Shown: positions 16,082 through 24,849 of the stretch, piece after piece | Layout: every line of letters begins with the position of its first letter | Numbering within the stretch: the first letter of the stretch is position 1 | Assembly: GCF_002088975.1 (NCBI RefSeq) | Contig: NZ_NCST01000103.1 | Span: 1-64,000, forward strand | Direction of reading: 5' to 3' | Origin: Henriciella aquimarina | GTDB lineage: Bacteria; Pseudomonadota; Alphaproteobacteria; Caulobacterales; Hyphomonadaceae | Length of the DNA: 64,000 bases | The notes under the pieces: model-generated | The model's input: the letters and a program-made list of their open reading frames with translations, nothing else | Databases searched by the model: none | Told to the model about the DNA's origin: nothing | Made by a program: the position numbers and the translations under genes

Positions 16082-18528
16082 TCTGCAGGCTCCATCTGGC
16101 GGTTGAGGGTCAGCGGCTCGAATTCGTGGGCATCCTTGCCGGCTACACGCTGGGCCCAGGGGTCCTCCTGCATGAATTGCTGGGAATAGACGAACCGGTC
16201 GCAATAGGCCTTGCGCTGGGCGGGATCTTCCAGCGTCTCGCGGATATGCTCGATGCCGACCTTGTCGGCCCATTTGTAGATCCGGTCGAGATACCAGGCC
16301 TGTTCGCGGTACATCTGAACGAGACCGCCAATATATTCGATGACCTCTGCCTCGGTTTCGAGCGTGCAGAGCTTCTCGGTGCCCTTCACATGCATACCGG
16401 CCGCTCCTGCGAAGTGGATTTCATATCCGCTGTCGACGCACACGACGCCGATATCCTTGCATGTCGCTTCTGCGCAGTTGCGTGGACAACCGGAGACGCC
16501 GAGCTTGATCTTGTGCGGGGACCAGGCGCCCCAGAGGAAGCGCTCAAGCTTGATCCCGAGGCCGGTCGAGTCCTGCGTGCCGAAGCGGCACCACTCCTGG
16601 CCCACACACGTCTTCACCGTGCGCAGCCCCTTGGCATAGGCATGGCCGGAAACCAGACCGGCCTGGTTGAGATCGCCCCAGACCTCGCGCAGGTCCTCCT
16701 TCTTGACGCCAAGCAGGTCGATCCGCTGTCCGCCTGTGACCTTCACGGTGGGGATGTCGTACTTGTCGGCGACATCGGCGATAGCCCGCAGCTCGTTTGG
16801 TGAGGTCATCCCACCCCACATGCGGGGCACGACGGAATAGGTGCCGTCCTTCTGGATGTTGGCGTGGACACGCTCATTGATGAAGCGCGACTGTCCGTCA
16901 TCACGGTATTCGCCGGGCCAGGCACAGACCAGGTAATAGTTGATGGCCGGACGGCACTTTGCACAGCCGCAGGATGTCTTCCATTCCAGCTGCTGCATCA
17001 CATCCGTGATGGTCTTCAACTCGCCCGCAACGATCAGGCGGCGGACCTCGTCATGGCCGAGATCGGTACAGGGGCAGACTGGTTTCTTGGCGTTCGGGTC
17101 AAACGCGTCTCCCAGTGTGAGCGCAAGCAGCTGCTCAACGAGCCCGGTGCACGACCCGCACGAAGCCGAAGCCTTTGTATGAGCACGGACATCGTCCAGT
17201 GTGGTCAGGCCCTCGCTGGTAATCGTCTCCTGGATCCGGGATTTGCACACGCCGTTGCAGCCGCAGATCTCTGCGTCACCGGGCAACGCTGCAACGGCCG
17301 CCATAGGGTCGACAGCACCGCCATTGGCATAGGCTGGGCCGAAGATCAGTGTATCGCGATAGTCCTCGACGTCGGTGCCATCCTTGATGTGCTGGAAGAA
17401 CCAGGCGCTATCAGCCGTATCGCCATAGAAGACCGCGCCGATGACGCGATTTTCTTCCAGGACGAGGCGCTTGTAGATCCCCTTGGCAGCGTCACGCAGG
17501 ACAACCTCCTCGCGGCCTTCGCCATTCTGGAAGTCACCGGCCGAGAACAGATCCACGCCCGTGACCTTGAGCTTCGTGGACACCTGCGAGCCCGAATAGT
17601 GCGCATCCCGGTCATCGCCCAGCTGGCCGGCTACAACCTTGGCCATTGCGTAAAGCGGTGCCACCAGGCCGTAGCATTGGCCACGATGCTGGGCGCATTC
17701 GCCGACGGCGAAAATGTCGGGATCCGAGGTGCGCATATCGTCACCGACAACGATGCCACGCTCGATCTCCAGACCTGCGTCTTTCGCGAGCTGGACGTTC
17801 GGACGGATGCCGACGGCCATGCAGACGAGGCTGGCCTCGATTTCGGTGCCGTCCTCGAGTTTCACGCTTTCAACATGGTCGGTTCCCAAAATCTCCTTCG
17901 TGTTGGCTTCGACATGAACCTCTATTCCCCGGCGCTCGATCTCGCGCTTGAGCAGATGGCCGGCGGGCTCATCCAGCTGGCGCTCCATGAGGGTCGGGGC
18001 GAGGTGAATTACTGTCACCTCCATGCCCTGCTGCTTGAGCCCGGCCGCTACCTCAAGGCCTAGAAGTCCGCCGCCGATGACGACAGCCCGGCCGCCTGTT
18101 TTCGAAGCGGCAAGCATGGCCTCGACATCGTCGATGTCGCGATAGGCAAGGACGCCGGGCAGGTCATGGCCCGGGACCGGGATGATGAAGGGGCTGGAAC
18201 CGGTAGCGATCAGCAGCTGGTCGTAGGTGGCCGTCGTGCCGTCGTCTGCGATTACACGCTTATTATCGCGGTCGATTTCATTGACGCGCTTGCCACGGTG
18301 CAGAGTGACGCCATGACGGTGATACCAGGCATCATCATGGATGATGATGTCCTCATAGGATTTCTCTCCCGAGAGGACGGGCGAGAGCATGATGCGGTCA
18401 TAATTGACGCGCGGCTCGGCGTTGAAAATGGTGACGTCATAGTGACCGGGCGCGGTCTCGAAGAGGTGGTCGAGCACCCGGCCGGGGGCCATTCCGTTTC
18501 CGATGATAACGAGTTTCTTGCGGGACAT
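16078..18528 (-). CDS. nirB: NAD(P)H-dependent nitrite reductase large subunit NirB
   Basis: NirB reduces nitrite to ammonium by six electrons. The 816-residue product starts at ATG 18528 (MSRKKLVIIGNGMAPGR) with GGAAAGG upstream. It begins with an FAD/NAD(P)-binding oxidoreductase domain (LVIIGNGMA; AVVIGGGLLGLEVAAGL). Two BFD-type [2Fe-2S] segments follow (CGCNGVCKSRI; CPCTDLGHDEV with CGCAKCRP). The siroheme/[4Fe-4S] reductase core comes last, with CVGQEWCRFG and GVSGCPRNCAEATC as cluster and siroheme ligands. It leads the nirB-nirD-nasA-cysG-nasT-nasS run on the minus strand. A structured leader precedes it. Confidence 0.96.
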   Translation of the reverse strand: MSRKKLVIIGNGMAPGRVLDHLFETAPGHYDVTIFNAEPRVNYDRIMLSPVLSGEKSYEDIIIHDDAWYHRHGVTLHRGKRVNEIDRDNKRVIADDGTTATYDQLLIATGSSPFIIPVPGHDLPGVLAYRDIDDVEAMLAASKTGGRAVVIGGGLLGLEVAAGLKQQGMEVTVIHLAPTLMERQLDEPAGHLLKREIERRGIEVHVEANTKEILGTDHVESVKLEDGTEIEASLVCMAVGIRPNVQLAKDAGLEIERGIVVGDDMRTSDPDIFAVGECAQHRGQCYGLVAPLYAMAKVVAGQLGDDRDAHYSGSQVSTKLKVTGVDLFSAGDFQNGEGREEVVLRDAAKGIYKRLVLEENRVIGAVFYGDTADSAWFFQHIKDGTDVEDYRDTLIFGPAYANGGAVDPMAAVAALPGDAEICGCNGVCKSRIQETITSEGLTTLDDVRAHTKASASCGSCTGLVEQLLALTLGDAFDPNAKKPVCPCTDLGHDEVRRLIVAGELKTITDVMQQLEWKTSCGCAKCRPAINYYLVCAWPGEYRDDGQSRFINERVHANIQKDGTYSVVPRMWGGMTSPNELRAIADVADKYDIPTVKVTGGQRIDLLGVKKEDLREVWGDLNQAGLVSGHAYAKGLRTVKTCVGQEWCRFGTQDSTGLGIKLERFLWGAWSPHKIKLGVSGCPRNCAEATCKDIGVVCVDSGYEIHFAGAAGMHVKGTEKLCTLETEAEVIEYIGGLVQMYREQAWYLDRIYKWADKVGIEHIRETLEDPAQRKAYCDRFVYSQQFMQEDPWAQRVAGKDAHEFEPLTLNRQMEPAE

Positions 18529-18548
18529 GCGCAACCTTTCCGACAGGG

Positions 18549-18661
18549 GGAGCGGCAAGCCGCTCCGGCGAATTTGTGAAAATGTGTCTGTTCCGCTGGC
18601 CGCGTGGCCGGGTGGAACGCACTTTTCGCCATCGAAAAGTTTGGTGCGCCGTCACTGCGCA
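18549..18661 (-). promoter_or_regulatory. Structured leader of nirB: candidate NasT/ANTAR two-hairpin element
   Basis: Read in the nirB direction, hairpin 1 is TGCGC-AGTGACG-GCGCA (18661-18645). After 5 bases comes hairpin 2, CTTTTC-GATGGC-GAAAAG (18639-18622). A GC-rich stem (18618-18590, GTTCC...GGAAC enclosing GGCC/GGCC) followed by ACATTTTC could be the competing terminator. A further perfect hairpin GGAGCGG-CTTG-CCGCTCC (18566-18549) stands 20 bases before the start codon. ANTAR targets are paired hairpins with six-base loops carrying A at position 1 and G at 4. Loop 1 has A1/G4 but seven bases; loop 2 has G1/G4. The assignment is inferred. Confidence 0.45.
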
Positions 18662-18803
18662 GGAAAAAGACTCCCATATGCGTCCTGGCTGCGCAAGGGG
18701 GCAGCAGGCACGCGGCTGAAGAGGGGCTTTCCTGCAGGCATCTTGCCTGAATGTTAGTCAGGAGTTGGCATGGGCTGCGCATTTTCAGGGCATCTCGGGC
18801 GGA

Positions 18804-19997
18804 TCAAAAGGCCCACTCCAAGGATAACCAGAGCTTTTTCCGGTCGCTGGCAAAGGCCTTCGCGTCATAGCTGGCAAACTTGGCGAGCGCTGTCAGTCGG
18901 CCGAACTTTGCGCTGATGGCAAGGTCGAGCTCGTTGCCAAAGGAGGCTCCTCCACGGTCGGCGGAAAAGTCATGCCAGGCGGCAGAGAAGCCAAGCCTGT
19001 CAGCCGGGCCGGCTGCCTCGCCTGTCCAGGACAGTTTTGCGTAGGTGTCGTTCAAACCGTCTGCCGGGGTCGACAGGAAGATATCGGCAAAGCCGTTGAA
19101 CTTGTGTAGCGTCGCCAGCGGTCTCTGAAAGGCCATTGTGCCATTGTCGCTGCCAAGCGCCTCCTGGCCGAGCGTTGCGGAGAAGTCGCTGTATTCTGCG
19201 CTGGCCTCGATGAGATAATAATCGGTCTCATAGGCTGCAGGCTGGCGGCCATGATCCTGCTGGCGGGCATAGCGTGCCCGGCCGCTGAAGATGGCATGGT
19301 TGGCCGACAGGGCCACACCATACGTAACGGAGGATGCGGCCGGGGCGTTGGCGAAGTCCAGCATGTAGGCGAAGCCCGATGCCGCAAAACTCGAATCCAC
19401 GCCGGAAAAGGCGTACTCGGCCGTGGCGAGCATACTGTTGGAGTCCCATTCGGCACCGGGCAATTCGTCTCCGAAGATCCGGTTCACCTGATCGACCCAG
19501 GCAATATCGATCGTCAGGCCCTCGACCGGCGTATTCATGACCCTGAGAGCATCAAATGTCTGTTCGTCCTGACGCCATCCGACATTGCCGATGAACCAGG
19601 CATCGTCCTGTACGATCCGCTGGCGGCCCAAGGTAAGCCGGGTCTGCGATAGCGATGTGTTGCTGATCTGGAGACGGTTAAGCTCGGTTGTTTCCGGATC
19701 TGCGACGACGGGAAAGGCTGTGCGGCCATTGGCAGTGGAGTTGTAATCCTCGTTCAGGGCGGCGACGTGTTCGAAATCGACGAGAAAGTCCGTGTCAGGC
19801 AGGACACGCGCTTCGAAGCCTGCTCGCAAGCGGGCCGTGAGGGCCTCGGCTTTCTCCGAGAAGCCGTCCTGGTCAACGGTTTCATAGCGCAGCCGAAGAT
19901 CGAATATCGGTTTCACCGGGTGCTTATCTTCCGCAGCGGCGGGCATAAAGGCAAGCGTAATCAGGCTTGTGGCAAGCAGGCAGGCAGGACGTTTCAT
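18804..19997 (-). CDS. Alginate_exp-family outer-membrane porin of the nitrate locus
   Basis: The 397-residue protein starts at ATG 19997 with a signal peptide (MKRPACLLATSLITLAFMPAAAED). It continues as an alternating beta-strand barrel with LRLRYETVDQDGFSEKAEAL, LTLGRQRIVQDDAWFIGNVG and a C-terminal ...LSLEWAF ending in Phe, as expected for outer-membrane insertion. The pattern matches the Alginate_exp porin family. These proteins often stand in bacterial nitrate assimilation clusters, where they are thought to let nitrate cross the outer membrane. That role is inference. It lies between the kinase-phosphatase gene and nirB. Confidence 0.85.
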   Translation of the reverse strand: MKRPACLLATSLITLAFMPAAAEDKHPVKPIFDLRLRYETVDQDGFSEKAEALTARLRAGFEARVLPDTDFLVDFEHVAALNEDYNSTANGRTAFPVVADPETTELNRLQISNTSLSQTRLTLGRQRIVQDDAWFIGNVGWRQDEQTFDALRVMNTPVEGLTIDIAWVDQVNRIFGDELPGAEWDSNSMLATAEYAFSGVDSSFAASGFAYMLDFANAPAASSVTYGVALSANHAIFSGRARYARQQDHGRQPAAYETDYYLIEASAEYSDFSATLGQEALGSDNGTMAFQRPLATLHKFNGFADIFLSTPADGLNDTYAKLSWTGEAAGPADRLGFSAAWHDFSADRGGASFGNELDLAISAKFGRLTALAKFASYDAKAFASDRKKLWLSLEWAF

Positions 19998-20110
19998 TGG
20001 ACGTCTCTCATGGCGTTTGGGCGCTGCGGCCCGGAGGCGCAGGGCAAGGTGTAGGAACGCCATTGTTCCCGGTCGTGGCGGAACGGCCCGCCTGTGAAGT
20101 CTGCCCCGAT

Positions 20111-21880
20111 TCAGCCCGACAAGGCCGCGACAAGGACAAGGATGACAAGCAACTCGGTGGCAGAGATGACCTGCCAGAAGCGCAGCGGATCACGCTCGAT
20201 CAGCGCAGGAGAGGCCGCGCGCTGCCTGGCAAGCTGACCCGGCCGCGTCATGTCGGCTTCGAATTCGGAGAAAGCCGGAGTGCGTTTTGCCGGGTCCGGC
20301 ATCAGGGCAGCTTCGAGCGCTGAATCGATAAATGGAGGCAGATCCGGCCGGCGGCGGCGCAGCGAAATATAGCGCCAGGCCGAGAGGGTGTCCGGGATGC
20401 GGTTTGCGGCGATATCCCGCTTGTAGGGCAGGGCGCCGGCCAGCATTTCATAGGTCATGCAGGCGAGAGAGAACAGGTCGGCGCGCTGTGTGGCCGGGTC
20501 CCCCATGATGTATTCCGGGGCGGAATAGTTGAGCGAGCCTTCACCCGTCCAGCTGCCGTCGGCGCCGGCAACCTCCTCCAGCCCGGCAATCGAGGCCGAG
20601 CCGAAGTCGATCAGTGTTACACCGCCCCCGGGGCGGATGATGACATTCTCCGGTTTCAGGTCGCGGTGGATGATGCCTTGCCGGTGTAATGGACGCAGGC
20701 CCGCCACCAGATCACGCAGGATGTCCCGCACGGTATTGAGATCCGGCTCTTCATGGTCGTTCATCCACTGGCGAAGTGTCGGTCCTTCGGCTGGGGCGCT
20801 GAGAAGGTAGAGAAACCGCGTGTCGCCTGAAGGGAAAGCGCGCAGGACAGATGGGCTGTCGGCGTTCTGGCCGATCCATTCCTCGCGCGCCAGCGCCTCT
20901 ATGACAGCGCTTTCGTCTTCCCGTTCCGTCGGGGCCTTGAGGACATATACGTCGCCCGTTTCCCTGTGCCGCACGCGGTAGACATAACTTCGAACCCCGG
21001 CATGCAGGACCCGCTCCACCGTATAGCCATCGACGGACTGGCCGGCCTTGAGCGGCGGCAAAAAGGCGCGAGCCTTCAGTATCTCGCGGTGCTCATCATG
21101 ATTGGCTGGCGGCAAGGCATCGACCCGCGCGCACAGCACGGTCAGATTATCTTCTGCGCCAGCCTTGATGGCCGCTTCGCAGAGTTCGCGCGCGAGCATC
21201 TCGATATCGCCGCTGGTCTCGTTTTTCTCAAACCATGCCGACAAGGCATCTCCTGGCAGGGCCGAGGGCACACCGTCGCTCATGAGCACGACAATATCGC
21301 TGGTCTCAAGGTCCAGTATTTCATAAGTCATGCTGAGATGCGGCTCGGCGCCGAGGGCGGCTGTCAGGACGGCTCCGCCGGTACCCCGCAAGGCATGGTC
21401 GCGTGTCAGCTGGGTGAGGTGGCCTCCGCGCCAGAGATAGGCGCGGCTGTCACCTGTATTCACAAGGTGAGCAGTGCGTGAGCGGATGATGAGGCCTGTA
21501 AAGGTCGTCGCCATGGCCCCGCTCTCCGAGCGGCCTTGTGCGTGTAGCCAGCCATTGAGCGCGGTAAGGCTGCGCGTGGCTGCCTGTTTTACCGTCCAGC
21601 CCGGCGAGGCGGCATAATAATCATCGATGAACTGGGTCACGGCCAGCTGACTGGCCTCGCTTGCTCGCGGGGCCGAACTCAGCCCGTCTGCCACGCAGGC
21701 GACGACCCCCTTGAGGCGGCGTTCCCTTGTGTCTTCGGGCTGGCGGGCGGCAAAGGCATCCTCGTTTTCGCCTTTGCCGCCGGCACAGGTGAAGCCGCCC
21801 AAGGCGATGCGCAAGCCACTCTGAGTGGCTCTGCCAGGCAGGCCTGGGGGGAGTGCATCAGGGGCGGTTGCCGGTCTCAT
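20111..21880 (-). CDS. Bifunctional PP2C phosphatase / Ser-Thr protein kinase fusion
   Basis: The 589-residue protein joins an N-terminal PP2C phosphatase domain (about 25-250: GKGENEDAFAA, ACVADGLSSA, VNTGDSRAYLW, IVVLMSDGVPSAL) to a kinase domain (about 280-560: VLKAP lysine, IIHRDLKPENV, LIDFGSAS, YSAPEYI). A single C-terminal membrane segment (about 570-588) anchors it. The kinase glycine loop reads LHAGVRSYVYRV and lacks the full GxGxxG. Such fusions are known companions of narK and nirB in other proteobacterial nitrate clusters. The substrate is unknown. It starts 1 base after the narK stop, so it is in the transporter operon and may tune nitrate uptake. Confidence 0.9.
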   Translation of the reverse strand: MRPATAPDALPPGLPGRATQSGLRIALGGFTCAGGKGENEDAFAARQPEDTRERRLKGVVACVADGLSSAPRASEASQLAVTQFIDDYYAASPGWTVKQAATRSLTALNGWLHAQGRSESGAMATTFTGLIIRSRTAHLVNTGDSRAYLWRGGHLTQLTRDHALRGTGGAVLTAALGAEPHLSMTYEILDLETSDIVVLMSDGVPSALPGDALSAWFEKNETSGDIEMLARELCEAAIKAGAEDNLTVLCARVDALPPANHDEHREILKARAFLPPLKAGQSVDGYTVERVLHAGVRSYVYRVRHRETGDVYVLKAPTEREDESAVIEALAREEWIGQNADSPSVLRAFPSGDTRFLYLLSAPAEGPTLRQWMNDHEEPDLNTVRDILRDLVAGLRPLHRQGIIHRDLKPENVIIRPGGGVTLIDFGSASIAGLEEVAGADGSWTGEGSLNYSAPEYIMGDPATQRADLFSLACMTYEMLAGALPYKRDIAANRIPDTLSAWRYISLRRRRPDLPPFIDSALEAALMPDPAKRTPAFSEFEADMTRPGQLARQRAASPALIERDPLRFWQVISATELLVILVLVAALSG

Positions 21881-21881
21881 C

Positions 21882-23345
21882 TCAGGCCGTGACCGGGATC
21901 ATGGTGACATTGCCGTCTTCGTCGACCTCGGCCATCTCGCCCTGTGGTTCTTCCAGCAAGAGGGAGCAGCCGACGCCGATGAGGGCGGTGGCGCCAATGA
22001 CGAGGAAAAAGACCGAGGCCGGAACCATTGAATAGACAACCAGGAAGGTAACGGCGCCAACACTGCCATAGGCGCCTGTCATGCCGGCGATCTGACCGGT
22101 CACGCGCCGCTTGATCAGCGGGACCATTGCGAAAACGGCGCCCTCGGCGGCCTGAACGAAGAAGGAGCAGAACATCGCGACCGCTACGGCGAGCGCCACA
22201 GGCCAGGCGGCATTGATCATGAACATGAGGAGGTAGCCGACAGCCATGCCGATAGTGAGCACGATCAGGGTGCCCCTTCGTCCGAACCGGTCGGAGATCA
22301 GGCCGCCGCTCGCGCGCGAGACAAGGTTCATGAAGGCGTAGGCCGATGCGACCATGCCGGCGAGAACCGGGCTCAGCCCGAAAGTTTCAGCAAAGAAGAG
22401 CGGCAGCATGGACACGACAGCCAGTTCCGATCCGAAGCTTGCAAAATACAGGATATTGAGGATGGCGACCTGCTTGAATTTGTAGCGGTGGATGTGTGGC
22501 ACGGGCTTTTCGAAAACTGGCTTGTTGACCTCCCAGGCTTGCCAGGCTGTGAATAGGTAGTAGCCACCCAGGCCGGTCCAGATGAGAGACTGAGCCGTTT
22601 CCGAAATCAGGCCGACATTATTGAGCCGCCAGGCCAGGAGGCCGAGGGCGATCTGAAGAGGCGCCTTCATCACGAGCAGCAGGAAAAAGTCGCCCTTGCT
22701 GGTCACTTCCATGCCGCGCGTATGCTTCGATTTGAAATAGCGTGAGCCTTCCGGCGCGTCGGAGACGTTCAGATAATAGATGACTGAATAGATGAGCGCG
22801 GCGAGGCCTGTCAGCGCGATGGCGTAGCGCCAGCCTTCATCGCCTCCGAAAAGCAGCGCGATCGATGGCAGGGTGAAAGCCGCGGCCGCTGAGCCGAAAT
22901 TGCCCCAGCCGCCATAGATGCCTTCAGCTGTGCCAAGTTCACGCGGCGGGAACCATTCGGAGACCATGCGAATGCCGATCACAAAGCCTGCGCCAACACA
23001 GCCCAGGGCGAAACGGGCAATGGCGAGCTGGATGAAATTATCGGCGAAGGCGAAGGCGAAGCAGGGAATGGCGGAAAGCGCCAGCAGGGCGGAGTAGACA
23101 TTTCTTGGCCCGAACCGGTCGGTCAGTGTGCCAATGGCGACCCTGGCGGGAATGGTGAGCGCAACATTCAGAATGAGCAGAGTGGAAATCTCGTCCTTTG
23201 AAAGGCCGAAGGTTTCCTTGATGGCGCCGGTCAGTGGCGCGAGGTTGAACCAGATGACGAAGGTCAGGAAAAACGCGATCCAGCTCATATGCAGGATCTT
23301 CATTTTCCCTTTGAAAGACAGAAGGTTGAAGCGGTCGGCAGACAT
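21882..23345 (-). CDS. NarK/NasA-type nitrate/nitrite transporter (MFS, NNP family)
   Basis: The 487-residue, ~12-helix protein should import nitrate for assimilation. The NNP nitrate signatures are both present: GGWGNFGSAAAAF after helix 4 and GAYGSVGAVTFL near helix 11. Between helices 2 and 3 is the MFS motif DRFGPRN, and another DRFGRRG lies in the second half. The start is set at ATG 23345 (MSADRFNLLSFKGKMKILHMSW), which matches family N-termini and has GGGGA 6 bases upstream. The frame is open for 54 more codons, but that stretch contains the hairpin leader described separately and has no ribosome site. Confidence 0.92.
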   Translation of the reverse strand: MSADRFNLLSFKGKMKILHMSWIAFFLTFVIWFNLAPLTGAIKETFGLSKDEISTLLILNVALTIPARVAIGTLTDRFGPRNVYSALLALSAIPCFAFAFADNFIQLAIARFALGCVGAGFVIGIRMVSEWFPPRELGTAEGIYGGWGNFGSAAAAFTLPSIALLFGGDEGWRYAIALTGLAALIYSVIYYLNVSDAPEGSRYFKSKHTRGMEVTSKGDFFLLLVMKAPLQIALGLLAWRLNNVGLISETAQSLIWTGLGGYYLFTAWQAWEVNKPVFEKPVPHIHRYKFKQVAILNILYFASFGSELAVVSMLPLFFAETFGLSPVLAGMVASAYAFMNLVSRASGGLISDRFGRRGTLIVLTIGMAVGYLLMFMINAAWPVALAVAVAMFCSFFVQAAEGAVFAMVPLIKRRVTGQIAGMTGAYGSVGAVTFLVVYSMVPASVFFLVIGATALIGVGCSLLLEEPQGEMAEVDEDGNVTMIPVTA

Positions 23346-23380
23346 GGCGGTCCCCATGGATTTGAAGAACAGTGGGCGGA

Positions 23381-23489
23381 CCCGCACAGGAAGCGACGCA
23401 TCCGGTTCGCCGGAACGTTTGACGTTGATTGTGCGGGAGGCCACCGTGTCCATCCACGGGGCTATGTGTGCCTCGGTCGCCATTGACCG
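23381..23489 (-). promoter_or_regulatory. Candidate NasT/ANTAR two-hairpin leader of the narK operon
   Basis: In the transcribed direction, hairpin 1 is CGGTC-AATGGC-GACCG (23489-23474), a 5-bp stem with a six-base loop that has A at 1 and G at 4, exactly the published ANTAR loop rule. After 14 bases comes hairpin 2, CCGTG-GATGGA-CACGG (23459-23444), again five plus six with G at 4 but G at 1. Downstream, CCCGCACA (23437-23430) and TGTGCGGG (23388-23381) form a perfect 8-bp long-range pair that could belong to the alternative structure. No clear U-tract was seen. Location before the transporter gene and presence of nasT support the reading. Confidence 0.5.
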
Positions 23490-23782
23490 CAGCATGGAAC
23501 TTATCATGAACCGTTGTACGGTTTTGAGTTCAAGCCACTCTCATGCACAGATGAAGGTGGATGCCCATGCGCTCATCAAAAAGGCAGTTGGAAGTGGGGT
23601 TTGATTAATCTCTAACCGATTTTAAGAGATCCTTGCCGCGTTCGTAGCTGATTTCACTGGAGGCGGTTGGCCTTTAGCCAAAGCCCCTCGGGCCCCAAAA
23701 AGTGTGCGTGGGATGTCTACAGCTCTTTGGCCGTGATCCTTCCTGTCTTACGAGAACGTGCCACAACGCTAGTAGCACGTGT
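23490..23782. other. Gene-free stretch between narK leader and integrase
   Basis: No coding region was recognised. It should contain the narK promoter. An imperfect palindrome around TTGGC-CTTTA-GCCAA (about 23668-23682) lies downstream of the integrase stop and might end its transcript, but no T-run follows. Confidence 0.4.
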
Positions 23783-24847
23783 CTAGAGCTTGACCCCATT
23801 GCCTGCCGCCATAGCGACGATAGAGTCCGCCTTAAGGTGGGTATATCGCTTGAGCATCTTCCAGTCCTTATGACCTGTTACGAGTGCGACCTGCTGGATC
23901 TTGAGACCAGCCTCAAAGAGGCGGCTTGTTCCTTCGTGACGAAGGTCATGGAAGTGAAGATCGTCGATCCTCAGCTCGCCGCAGGCCCGGCGGAAAGCGG
24001 TCCCGATGGTACGTGGATTATAGGGAAAGATCCTGCCTTTCCGCTCATGATCAAGACGCTGTTCATTGATAAGTGCCCAAGCGTCATACCCGGTAAGGTC
24101 GACCAGGGGCACCTGCTGGTGGTTGCCATCCTTCTGTCTCGGATCCTTTCGGTCTCGCACGGTTACGATCCGGCGGCGCATATCCAGATCTTTCCACTCG
24201 ATGGAGCAGATTTCCGATTGCCGCATCGTTGTTGCAATGGCGAAACGAACAATCCGGCTCATTGGTGCCCGGTAGCGCTGATTGGCATCGAAGAACGCCA
24301 TCAGCTTGTCGAGTTCTTCCTGGCTCGGCCTACGGTCACGTTCATGGCTTTTTCCGACCAGGCCGAGACGGTTAAGCGCCGCACGGGCAAGATTGACAGC
24401 CTCGACCGGCGTTTGGATCCCGTGCACGGCATTGGCGTGGGTAAGGATGGTCTTCAGATAGGATATATCCATACCGATGGTCGCAGGGCCGGCGCCCTTG
24501 GTTGCGCGCAGGCGGCCAAATTGCACGATTGTCTCGCGGTCGATCCGATCGATCTGGATATGTCCGATGTCTTGCTTGAGCTTGCCGAGTGAGAAGGACT
24601 TCGAACGGCGCAGAGGCTTGCAGGACTCATGCATATCCGCGATGTGGAGGTCGATGAGATCGGAAAGTGTATTGAGATGTTTGGGGCGGGTTTTGGAGAC
24701 GTTTTCGCCGCGGTCGATGCGGCGTTCCATGTCCACGGCCCATCCGTCAGCATCGCGGCGACGCTTGAAGCTCTTCGAGACATACCGCCCGTTTCGCCGC
24801 ACTTGGGCCCGCCAGCTTCCGGAGGGAAGTTTTACAATTGTCGCCAT
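23783..24847 (-). CDS. int: Tyrosine recombinase/integrase adjacent to dusA
   Basis: The 354-residue protein (ATG 24847, MATIVKLPSGSWRAQVRRNG) has an AP2-like arm-binding N-terminus, a SAM-like core-binding region and the catalytic domain. Catalytic residues are Arg209 (TTMRQSEICSIEW), His300-x-x-Arg303 (HDLRHEGTSRLF), His326 (GHKDW) and nucleophile Tyr335 (KRYTHL). It lies head-to-head with dusA, 110 bases away. An integrase family that targets the 5' end of dusA for prophages and islands has been described, and position and orientation fit it. It probably inserted the DNA to its left. The gene appears intact. Confidence 0.92.
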   Translation of the reverse strand: MATIVKLPSGSWRAQVRRNGRYVSKSFKRRRDADGWAVDMERRIDRGENVSKTRPKHLNTLSDLIDLHIADMHESCKPLRRSKSFSLGKLKQDIGHIQIDRIDRETIVQFGRLRATKGAGPATIGMDISYLKTILTHANAVHGIQTPVEAVNLARAALNRLGLVGKSHERDRRPSQEELDKLMAFFDANQRYRAPMSRIVRFAIATTMRQSEICSIEWKDLDMRRRIVTVRDRKDPRQKDGNHQQVPLVDLTGYDAWALINEQRLDHERKGRIFPYNPRTIGTAFRRACGELRIDDLHFHDLRHEGTSRLFEAGLKIQQVALVTGHKDWKMLKRYTHLKADSIVAMAAGNGVKL

Positions 24848-24849
24848 TT

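Noticed and set aside
16864-18063. 399-codon plus-strand frame antisense to nirB
   Set aside because: NirB is certain on the other strand; long antisense frames are expected at this GC content.
18764-18780. Sigma-54-like TGGCA...TGC element near the end of the porin-nirB gap
   Set aside because: The GG to GC spacing is 8 rather than 10 and the orientation is away from nirB.
21882-23507. Long form of NarK with a 54-residue N-terminal extension
   Set aside because: The extension lacks a ribosome site, is unlike family N-termini and overlaps the hairpin leader; ATG 23345 preferred.
23668-23697. Terminator downstream of the integrase (TTGGC-CTTTA-GCCAA followed by GC-rich sequence)
   Set aside because: The stem is imperfect beyond 5 bp and there is no T-run in the integrase direction.
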